NCBI GenBank assembly: GCA_001643675.2
Contig: LSRY02000058.1
Location: 62,001 to 126,000 of the forward strand
Length of the DNA: 64,000 nt
Direction: 5' to 3'
Source: Monocercomonoides exilis
Taxonomy: Eukaryota > Preaxostyla > Oxymonadida > Polymastigidae
The notes beneath the pieces were generated by a model, which was not told the origin of the DNA, ran no database searches, and was given only the letters and a program-made list of their open reading frames with translations. Position numbers and translations under genes: made by a program. Of the stretch, positions 54,359 through 64,000 are shown in pieces; the first letter of the stretch is position 1, and the number at the start of each line of letters is the position of its first letter.

Positions 54359-54760
54359 CTAAAAAAAATAAAAAATAATTATGCATCGATTATAAAAATT
54401 CTTTAAAAGAACACATACACCCCTCCTATTGAAAATACAGAAGATTGTCCAACCTCCAATGCTTCCATTCTCCTTTTCCATTGTTTCCCAGTGCTCATTT
54501 TTCCATAATCCTTTAGTCTCCATAAATATCCAACTTTCCACGTTGTCGTTTTCTTTCCTCATCAAAAATATATTTCCTCATTTTTTCTTTCCATAAGCTG
54601 TCCAATTAAAGACATTCTTCGTTTCATTTTTGTCCAAATGCTTTAAAATCGAAATTGTTTTTATCAACTGTTCCAATTGAATACAAAATATTTGCACTTC
54701 CCATCTGCCAATTTCACCTTCGCATCCAGCTCTCTTTTGATGTTTTTTTCTGAAAAACAA
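54359..54760 (-). other. Possible gene remnant, two collinear frames
   Basis: Minus-strand frames 54760-54578 (KKHQKRAGCEGEIGRW, LEQLIKTISILKHLDKNE) and 54565-54359 (ESWIFMETKGLWKNEHWET, IGGWTIFCIFNRRGVCVLL) are adjacent and both have a protein-like composition. They are separated by a stop and a short gap. I cannot assign a family. Best read as a decayed gene or an exon pair. Confidence 0.3.
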
Positions 54761-57330
54761 AAGAATAGCCTTTTTGAGAATTTCCTATTCACAAATTCCA
54801 AAATGAGATGCTTTGAACAATCGTTATTAAAAACTGAAAAATATTAATCATAAGCAAACATATATTCGCATACAAAAATGAAATTATTAAAATTGCAACA
54901 ATTTCTTTTCTCTTTTCAAAAAACAAGAGGTTTTCAAATTAATTCACGTAAAAAAGAAATGGCAAACACACTGAAACTTTAAATTTGATTTTCAATTTTT
55001 TTTGCTGATAAATTATCCTCTGTGACTGTTTTTCATTGATGATTTTGAAATTGCCTGAGACTGTTTTTTAACATTTCACTATTTCAGTATCTTTCTTTAT
55101 TCTTCGAGAATCTTAATTGATTCAGTGAATATACCATAATTTCATAGGTGCTCTCTAATTGTAATCTAATGGGGCAAAATTCTTGCATTTATGAAAAAAA
55201 CAACGATTTGTTCCATTCTTTTTCCACAACCTTATCATAATATATCTTTCATTCCCGCGTTAAAAAAAGAAGAAAATTTTGAAAAATGAAAAAAATATTT
55301 GAAGTGAAGAATGGAACAAAATTCAAAAAACAAAAAAGTTCGTCCCTAATGTTTTTCAATAACCCTTTATAACAATTGTAATTCAATATCTTCCTCAAAT
55401 TTGTTTGACTATCGATTTTTGATGCAATCTTCTTTGCAACATTTCGTTAATGATATAAACATGTATTATTTTGTGAAAAGTTTTAACAGAATCTTGGTTT
55501 TTAAAAATATTTCACTTCATTTTTCAAAAAAATCATAAAAAAACTTCAATAATGAGTATTTTATATTATAAACTCAATACCGTTAAATAAAAAATTCTCA
55601 AAACTCATTTCTCATGCATTGAAGTCATTCGTTTTCAGTTGCAAATTTTTTCACTGAAAACGCTTGAAGTGCCATATTTTCCCCCATTTCAGAATAAAAC
55701 AAAAATATGCAATAAATAACACAAAGTTTTTTATTTTAATGTGCTTAAAAATAAACACAAATTCATATTTATTCAGAAAACCGTGTTTTATGCAAAAATC
55801 GTAAAATGAGGAAAAAAGGTCAAAAATTAAATTGAAAATGTTAAAAACAAGCAAAAATAATAATATTGGAATGTGGAATTATGATATTGTGGCTTCAAAA
55901 CGTTCGGAATGAAATATTAGCTTCAAGGCCAGCAAGTCTTTGATCTGGGTACTTAAATAAAAAAATAATAACAATTTTTATGAACATAAAATTTTCAAAA
56001 AATAAAATAACAGAAAGTTGTAAATAATTGTGATAAATAAGTTTATTTATTAATCTTTTGTTTCAAACCTATGCTGAGCTAAAAAAAGGCATCAGAAAGT
56101 TTCAAAAAAAAAAGGTTGAGAAAAAATTTTGAGGTCAAGATTAAATATGCATTTCATTTTCCTTTTCAAATGGATAAGGAGCTTCATTATTTAAAATTCT
56201 TCACTTCTTGGTGAACGAAGAAGCACAGTGGGTTTTTACGATTCCATTGAAACAGAAGCATTGGCACAGAGCTCAGCATCATCGTTAAAGCCAATTGGAG
56301 GTAAAAATACAATTGTCGAGATTGACGAAGCAATCTTGAACAGAAAAAAATATCATTAAGGCAGATGAAAGAAGCAGATCTGGCTATTTGCAGCTGTGCA
56401 AAAAACTGAGTATGTAAATAATGGAAGCTTTTTAATCATCAGAGTCCATTATTTAAAAAAAAGACACATTGCTATCAATCATTCAAGCAAATATCTTTCA
56501 AGGAACAATGATTCACAGAAATGAATGGAGAGCCTTCTCACCTCTCAGTGATTTCGGTAATGGTCACAAAACAGTTTGTAGTAAATATCACATCAAAGGC
56601 CCTGTTAGCGAAACATGTATTTATAAGATTGATGATTTTTGGAGACAATTTCAAAGAGATTTACCATTCACTGGCCTGAAAGAGTTACTCGTTGATAATT
56701 ATTTTTCACTTTTATGTTTCAAAAAAGAAAACGATTAATATTCAGTTTCACAGAAAAGGAAATGTGACAACCAAAAGTGGGTTAATATGTTAAAGAAGAG
56801 AAGAAAGACCACAAAGAAGAAGATGATGAAGGTGATGCGCTTTTTTGAGCTGAAGAAAACAAAGAAATTTCTGAGGATACTATGGAAGTTAGCAATGGAG
56901 CAGAGCATTCTGAATATGGACCAGAATAAAATATAGTTGTCCACCTTTTATCGTCTTTTAAAAATTTGTTTGTTTGTATTTCTATTCTTAAATTGCACAA
57001 TAAATAAAAAATACTTAAGAAAAAATAATAAAGAAAATAAACCTATATATCATTCTTATGTTTCCGAAAACAGTTCGATGAAAAAAAACATATGAAAACA
57101 ACATGTGATAATCAAAGCTTCAACATAAATTTGTTTGGTTCAATGTATTATGTCGTGCATTCACCCTTCTTTTTTTTTCATTATTGTCACAGGTTCTTCA
57201 AATAACTCTATGGAACAAATACATTCTTATTTGTATTTAAAACCCAGCTTTGTTATTTTATTTGATCAAAACGTGATTGCATTTAAAAAAACTTCGAAAA
57301 AACATATTTGTGAAAAAAAACTCTTTCGAT
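54761..57330. other. Long gene-poor AT-rich stretch
   Basis: The only protein-like frame is 56469-56738 plus (89 codons; EWRAFSPLSDFGNGHKTVCS, IDDFWRQFQRDLPFTGLKEL). It has no recognised family and may be the end of a dead gene beginning near 56170. A degraded family 2 MITE end lies at 55629-55686. Confidence 0.4.
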
Positions 57331-60300
57331 TCACAATGAAGAAGTGTCAATGAGTGAATTATCTAATGATTCATTCATTTCTTCAATATACTTTTTTTGA
57401 ACAGATTTTCTCTCTTTTTTCTTCAGAGAATCCTGGAAAACATAGTCAAGCTTTTTCTTTACTTTCCTTCCGCATGGCCAGTTGATGTTTAAAAATGTTT
57501 CAACAATTGGCAAAATATTTCCTACAAAACCCAAATAAACAAACGTTCCTCCAAGAGATGAAAAGAGCATCATCAAACTCACTTTGGTAGTGTGGTGTGT
57601 TATCAAAGAAGTTTTGTCTAGTTTGAAGATAATGTTCATTCCGAATCCAAAACAATCATCAAGATTTGTTTCATCGGCTGTTGAACCGACGTCAAAGGAC
57701 ATTTTATTAACAAGATGACCATTTCCTGAATTAAATGATTGAATAACATTTCTTTTATAAAAAACAGAATGGAAGAGTTCAATCGTAACATTCGTTGAGA
57801 TTGGTCCACCAAGTGCACTGCCGTAGTCATTCACATAAACTTGTTCAAGACTCGAAGTTTGATTTTGCTTATTTCTTGATTTCTTCAGTTCTGGAATTGC
57901 GGAATCGACACGAGCTAACACTTTAATTGCACGACAAGATGCACCTTTCTCTATTGAATGAAATGATACATAATTCAGAGAACCTTGCGTGAGTTGTTTG
58001 CTCATTTTTTGCTCTTGAAATGTTATTGTGCATAAATGTGTTTCTGGATAATATTTCCTATCTGAAGGCTTTTGAGAACAATAATGGTTGACTATTTCTT
58101 CGTTTGAACTGCTCGAAATAGAATTGTCGTAATAATCTAAACAATAAAATAAATTGAAAAAAAAGAATAAAAACGTTCATACGAAATGGATTATTTTGTC
58201 CTTTTCCAATTCCAAGTTTTTCTGAACAAGGTCCACTTATTTCAGTAGAAAAACCAGCGCCCTCAACACAACTTCCAGCATAATCAATTAATGTTACCTC
58301 CACTAAAACTTTTTTGTTTTCAAACATAGAATTTTCTCTAGTTGCATCATCCATTGAAGAGTCCATGAAAGTTTTTGTCTCTTCAATATTGAAAAAGAAG
58401 AAATCGATGAAAATTTGGAGGGCAAACCCAAAAACAAGTGAAATGCCAATTATTGATAATAAACCACCCAACGTGGTTTTTCTGATGTACTTGACAGAGG
58501 AATGAGTTACAGGATCAATTGTGTCAACATATTTATCTGAGAATCTGTCCAATTTGAATAAATGGGCTTTTGTTGGGAAGAATAAAAGCAATATTGCAAT
58601 CAAGACACCAACACCTACCGGAATGGCTATCATACATCCTTTTATCAATGATTCAAACTTGTTATGCTCCAACGAAGATGGCTGAGAAAGAATGGTTTTA
58701 TTTTCATAACCTTTATTCTCGGCCGCTGAACCTATTGGACACGAATAATCATCTGAGCAATTCTCATAATCATCTAATCCTGATTCATTCGTAAAATAAC
58801 CTTTTGGAACTGCCTTGCATCCAAATGCATATGCATCTTCTTCATGGTCATGTGTTCCAGGAGGACATTTTAAGCATCCTGCTTTATTGAGAAAATCTGA
58901 ATATTCGCCAACTTTGCATTTCACACATTTTCCATCACTTTCTTTTGTTCCTTGGGAACATGGAAAAACATTTGTTAGATTGAAAAAACGAAATTTGTCA
59001 ACTGCCCCAGGAATAATTGTCCCATCTTTATTCACTTCTCTTCCACCAAAGCAAAAAATACTTCTTTCAAAAACTGTGCATCCCGCTTCCACAATATCAA
59101 GATGAAATTTTCCTCCCAGAGCGGCACCGTCATCTTCTGTTACGTTAGCTTTTCCGAACTCATCAAATTCAATTATCTTGAATGAATCCATTGCATGTTT
59201 TCCTTTTTCGCCACCAAACATGAGAACTCTATTTCTCATTGGCAATGCCATCCCATCAACATGATGGAAAATAAACTCTTTGTCATTTTCTTCGCATTCA
59301 GATTTAATCCATGATTTGTTAGTCATGTTCATTATCATTAAATTTGAATGATTAATTTGACTGACGTAATCAATTTTCTCAAAATTGTTGTAAATATCAA
59401 AAAGATAATATGAGATAAAAGGCTGTGTTCCATCTTGACCACCTGTTGACACAAGAACAGGCCTTATTTCTGAATTGTCTCCATGATTATCTTGACAGAA
59501 TTTTGAGTTTTGAGATTTTGAATGATGTGATGAATTTTGAATAATTTTGGTCCCAAGCTTTGAAGTCGCAATTTCATAATCCAGTAAATTTTGATTTATG
59601 ATATTTTCTTTTGAAAAACGAGATAAATTCATATTCATAATCAAAAGGGTTGGCCTTAATGCTTTCACACCAAGTTCATATAAAATTTCCCACGTTTCTG
59701 TGCTAAATGTGAATACAAAAATATTTTTGTTCAACGTTCCATCAGATAACTCTCCACCCAAAACAATTAAATAGTCCATGAAAATTGAAGCAGAGGCTCC
59801 AAAAACAGGATATGGTTGTGTCTGTGAATCTTTCCCCAATTGTTTCCACGTTGAATCGATAAAAGAAAATTCCCATAATTCGTTTGATGGTTGAACTTTT
59901 CCTGTTTTCACGTCTGGACCTAAACCTCCAAAGAGCAGAAAGCGCTTATTATTCATACAAAATGCTGACAATTCTCTTGCTGGAGGAGTTTCTGAAGAAG
60001 TATCTGAAGATTTTTCACTCCATTTATCTTTCTCTATATCGTACACATAAACATCATCAAATATTTCACCTGAAATTGGATCTCGTCCTCCATACACAAA
60101 AAATCCTTCCTTCTTATGTACGATAATAGGATTCAAACGAGGAGAAGGTGCAAAGCCTTTTATTGGCTGCACAGAAACAAACGGGGAATCACTTTCATTT
60201 GAATTAATAAATGTTTTTGGTACTGTAGAAATCTTTTCCATTTCACTATTTCTGAATTTTGAATCCTGATGTTCTCCATAAAGAATCTTCTTTCGGAATT

Positions 60301-61504
60301 CTTTTCTGCGTTTGATTGCTTCTGAAGAATTCATTTCCTCTTCTGTTTGACCAAACTTCAAGTCTTCTTTCAAAACAACAATAAGATCTGAATTAATCCC
60401 TGGTTGTGTTCTTCCTCCAAAAATAAACAGATTTCCATCTTTGTCTGTTGCACATCCACTATCAACCCGAAACAAATCTTTTTCTCCAGTCTTGTTTGTT
60501 TCATTGGGTTTTATTGTTTTGAATCTTGCTGTTAATGTTCCACTCCCACTTTTTATCACTTGGCTACAGTCAAGAATTAGCAATGAATTGAATTCATTTC
60601 TTATTTTGTTGATAGGACAACCACCAAAAATATATGAATATGCTCCATCATAAGAAATGAATGTTGAATGTCCATAATTGGATCTGGATTCTGGAACATT
60701 ACTGTCATTCCCATATCTATCAGTTATTTTCACCTCTTCCCAAACAGGATCAATATCATCGATTTTTGTTCTGAACATTCTGAGCTTTGTGTCTGTGCTG
60801 TTTCCTGTGTCTCCTCCATAAACAACTGCATATCCATTGGAAACAAGCATTCCTGCCCAACTACAGGGTTTTGGACCTTCTCCACTTGAGGCTATTTTCA
60901 ATTCTCTCCATTTGTTCGTTTGAGCATTGAATTCCCAGACATCATTAAGAAATCCAGAAGCACTGATACCTCCAAAAATGTAAAGTTTGTCACAGTTTGA
61001 AGCATATGCCATTGAATGTCTCGCTTCAGGAATTGCCTCGCCCTCTTCCATTTCCTTCCAAGTGCATGAACTCATTTCAAATGACCATAGAGTATTTGAT
61101 AAGCCAGATTCTTCCCATCCACCCCAGATAAAAAATGAATTGTTTATTCTAAATTGAGCAAAATTCTTCACCAACGGCTTTTTGCTCTTTATGTGTATTT
61201 GTTGACGCTTTATGTTCAAAGGATTAAAATTAATAACATACGCATCTGAAAGAGAAACATCTTTCCTTGTTGTTCCTCCATAAATGAATAAACTTGATTT
61301 GTTTTCTTTTGAAAAATACTGAGTAAATGGGGAGAATCTTGGGTTGATGTGTGAACCAAAACGAGGCAATTCTGTCATTGCTTCCACAATTTTCTTATTT
61401 GCAACACAATGAACACTGCAATACAAAGAACATAGAATAAATAGTAAAACCATCAATATTTGATCGGAAAAATTATATGTAATAATAATTTTCAACTGAA
61501 CCAT
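57331..61504 (-). CDS. Kelch-repeat membrane protein with GCC2/GCC3-type Cys-rich module
   Basis: Two exons on the minus strand, 61504-58183 and 58136-57331, intron 58137-58182 (46 nt, GTATGA...TTTAG, phase 1); 1375 residues. A hydrophobic leader (ILMVLLFILCSLYCSVHC) gives a signal peptide. Repeated kelch blades follow: SLFIYGGTT, NSFFIWGGWEES, DKLYIFGGISASGFLNDVWE, GYAVVYGG, FFVYGGRDPISGEIFDDVYVY, RFLLFGGLGPD, YLIVLGGELSD, RVLMFGGEKG, SIFCFGGREV. Next is a Cys-rich ephrin-receptor-like module (KCKVGEYSDFLNKAGCLKCP). Three membrane segments lie at CMIAIPVGVGVLIAILLLF, GGLLSIIGISLVFGFALQIF and near the C-terminus (SLMMLFSSLGGTFVYLGFVG), the last two bracketing a ~230-residue loop. It ends in a Lys/Ser/Asp-rich tail. 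Likely a cell-surface or endomembrane receptor or scaffold; ligand unknown. Confidence 0.82.
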
Positions 61505-63320
61505 AATTAATTTTTTTGCTCTGAATGCTATTTATAATTCGAATTGTGAATTCAAGGATTAATAAAATAATTTCAGATGATAAATATTTCAATATATTCA
61601 TTATTCAATATTAAAAAATCATTACAATTCTTGGAACGGAAATATTTCTTGAAACAAACTCAAAAAAAAAAAGAAGAAGAAGAAGAAAGAAAAAAAAGAA
61701 AAGAAAAGAAAAAAAGAAAAGAAAAATAGAAAAGAAAAGAAAAGAAAACATCAAACTTTATGATTTTGAAAAGTCGTGAATAAAGATGATGGATGATTCA
61801 AATCAGTTCTTTTTGATAATTTTAATAAAACACAAGGTGAACCATTTTCTGAAATGCACGCAAAAGCCATATGAAATGACAAACGCAGAACAAAAATTTG
61901 ACTAAATAGATACGTAGCAGATTGGGAAAGATGCAACCTTAAGGGTACCCAATTTTTTCGTTAAATCCATGAATAAAAAGCAAAAAAATGCAATGATAAG
62001 ATAATACATATACATTAGGTGAATAATAACCTATTGATCAAAACTTAAAATGATCGAATGGTTTTTTATTCACATAATAACTTTCATGAGGCTTTTTTCT
62101 ATTCTCATTTCAATGCTTGAATTGAGTTTTTAGCAACCCTAACAATTGCAAATAGCACTAAAATTCAAATTTAAAAACCTAAAAATGTCTTTTTGTTGTT
62201 GTTTAATTTATTTTTCAAAAAACTAATTAAATAATTTCAATTAGGGGACAGTTGTTTTTGAGAACGAAAGCTTTAAAAAAGAAAAAAGATATATAAAACA
62301 TATAGTCAACACCAAAGAGTGTTGATGAAAGTTCACTCGAAAACATTTAGCCTTTTCATTAAGCTTATTTCTAATATTTTTGGTACCCTTAAAGTGGCAT
62401 CATACCGCAGATTGGATCAAATTATTCATATCGAAAAAAATAATTCAAAAATTTGGGGGTAATTTAAAATAACCCCTGTTTATTTGAATTGACTTGCTTA
62501 TTTTAAAAATCTTCATCTAATTTTGAATAAAATGTTCTAAACATAAAAATGATTGTGTTAGATTATTCGCGTGAAAGATTGATATAAAATACGAAAGTTT
62601 TTTTTCGATTCTTTTTTGAAAAAAAATCGATCTTTCAATAATCTTCTTCGAAAAAAAGAACAATTCGATAATTCGTTTCAAATGCTTTACCAACTTATGT
62701 TATCGAAAACGTGAGTTATATAATGCAAGTATATATTGTTTTAACAATTAAAAATTCATTTTTCCCAATATACAAATCATAAAAGCTTCTGAAAACTTAT
62801 TGTTTATTTCTTCGCAATTGAAGGTTGTTTCTGTAAAACCGTAGCACCAACAACTTCTGTTCCATTTTGATCAGTCCTCACTTGGTATTTACTGCTTTTT
62901 TCGATTTAAGCAACAGAAATTTACAAACAATATTGTTTTTCATTTTTCGCCTAGTTGATAAACAATACCTTCAATAATTTACGTGAAATATATAAAAAAC
63001 TGAATGAAAAAGGTATATGTGGTTATTTTTCAAGATTTCGTTTTGAGTATTAAACATTTCAATTTTTAACAAATTTAACTTTTTCGATATTCATCTAATT
63101 ATTTATCCGATTTCACATTTTTCTTACAGTTCCAAATTCTATAAACATTTTTCCTTTGGATATCCCACATTTATAACACTCTCTATCCTCAGGATTACTC
63201 CTAAGTGCAAAAAGAATTTCGACGATCTCATCTATTTATTTACTCTCGTCTAAATTAACAGATTTCTATTCCTGCACGCTCAAACCATCATCAACAGTTC
63301 TGTCTTCCTTCAATTTACAG
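61505..63320. other. Gene-poor spacer with a purine microsatellite
   Basis: 61660-61750 is an AAAAG/AAGAA repeat. The remainder is AT-rich with no open frame above 61 codons on either strand. The 3' end becomes more balanced in composition as the next gene approaches. Confidence 0.55.
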
Positions 63321-64000
63321 CTCCGACACTTTTTTCACTGCCTTCAGCATCTCTTTCTTCCGCCAAACACAATCTTCAGCAAATAATCCTGTGGAAAACG
63401 AAGGATCAGAAAATAAAAGAGAAACGCCAGGAAGATTCACTTCATTCGGACTGGACAGCAACAAATTTGAATGGTGCACGTGGTTAAATACAAATGACGG
63501 AAATGATTGATGTGGAGCACTTAAAGTTATTTGCGCAAATGCGAATCTCACAATCACTTCCTGCTCATTTTTCAATTGCTCAACCAGTGATCATGGAGGA
63601 GCGTTGTATTGCAATGTTATGTTAAAAATTGATATTTCAAAATCCAATTTCACAATTTGTCAAGCGAAGCATGGAGGAGCAGTGTTCGTTTACAATCCAC
63701 AATCAAATTCTGTTTATTCATTTTTGGATAATAGAGTGGAAAGTTGCTCAATAACAGATTGGTGTGGAACTGGTTGGTATTTTGCTCTAGGAAATGATCC
63801 TTCAAATTTTCAATTTCTGTTTTCCAAATGCAAGTGCATTTCAAATTCTGGTGGTAATTCTGCTGGTTCTCTAACATTTTCAAATCCCCCAGGAAACAAT
63901 CCAACTCAGTTTTTGATTGATGATTGCCAATTTGTCAATAACAAATTGACTGCCTCTTCGACATATGGAGGTTCCGCAATGTGTTTTTATCCTCCTTTTT
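63321..64000 (+). pseudogene. Beta-helix surface protein, 5' part, one in-frame TGA, cut by window edge
   Basis: After an acceptor-like TTTACAG (63314-63320) one frame runs to the right edge with a single TGA at 63508-63510. It codes SDTFFTAFSISFFRQ, then KFEWCTWLNTNDGND, stop, CGALKVICANANLTITSCSF, FNCSTSDHGGALYCNV, FTICQAKHGGAVFVYN, CISNSGGNSAGSLTF and IDDCQFVNNKLTASS. These F..C, C.F.nC and GGA(l/v) repeats are the rungs of a right-handed parallel beta-helix, as in the protein at 26917-29937. The start codon must lie in an upstream exon I could not place. Whether the TGA makes it a pseudogene or lies in a misread junction is open. Confidence 0.55.

Noticed and set aside
1-64000. Global reassignment of TGA to an amino acid
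   Set aside because: YIPF, acidic-family paralogues 1 and 3 and the PIG-U gene end at TGA at the expected C-terminus, so TGA works as a stop here.
1-64000. CRISPR array, rRNA or tRNA genes
   Set aside because: I saw no regularly spaced repeat-spacer pattern, no rRNA signature and no cloverleaf with B-box sequence on either strand; a covariance search could still find a tRNA.

Overview
The window is AT-rich eukaryotic protist DNA. It has short spliceosomal introns (46-125 nt, donors GTATG, GTTTG or GTAAA, acceptors ending in AG) and genes on both strands with little spacing. Several features point to an oxymonad flagellate close to Monocercomonoides: a tandem-paralogue family of acidic helical proteins whose C-terminus reads ELSLDISDYFVN, beta-helix surface proteins, and an intronless bacterial-type glycerol dehydrogenase. 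That assignment rests on my memory of the families and was not searched. Stops are standard: TAA and TGA both end clear genes here.

Layout. 1-1133 (minus): start region of an IQCH-like flagellar gene that runs off the left edge and has two in-frame stops. 2.0-4.4 kb: family gene 1 with duplicated upstream DNA. 4.4-9.6 kb: gene-poor, holding a hairpin element, two MITE-like elements and a dead pogo/jerky transposase. 9.7-19.4 kb: a dense housekeeping block with a YIPF1/2 Golgi protein (7 exons), a DUF1295 membrane protein, a cathepsin B-like protease, a MyTH4-RhoGAP protein, glycerol dehydrogenase and PIG-U of the GPI transamidase. 20.4-23.7 kb: a CTT/TCC microsatellite, family gene 2 and a long TTTTA satellite.

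23.97-26.55 kb: a complete pogo-like DNA transposon with perfect 31-bp inverted repeats and a TA duplication. 26.9-29.9 kb: a beta-helix surface protein broken by one TGA. 30.8-34.8 kb: an antisense relic of the acidic family and family gene 3, whose upstream DNA duplicates that of gene 1. 36.0-40.4 kb: a large coiled-coil protein. 41.0-45.4 kb: a complete DIRS-type tyrosine-recombinase retrotransposon. 45.5-48.3 kb: nested MITE copies, including two 513-bp arms of a long inverted repeat. 49.7-52.3 kb: a second, decayed IQCH-like copy. 52.3-57.3 kb: mostly unexplained AT-rich DNA. 57.3-61.5 kb: a large kelch membrane protein. 63.3-64.0 kb: the beginning of another beta-helix protein, cut by the right edge.

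The resident genes fit a flagellated, endomembrane-rich anaerobe: Golgi traffic (YIPF), GPI anchoring (PIG-U), a secreted protease, surface proteins (beta-helix, kelch) and a flagellar protein (IQCH-like). The accessory DNA is a record of at least three kinds of mobile element, two of which look intact. I see no rRNA, tRNA or CRISPR array.
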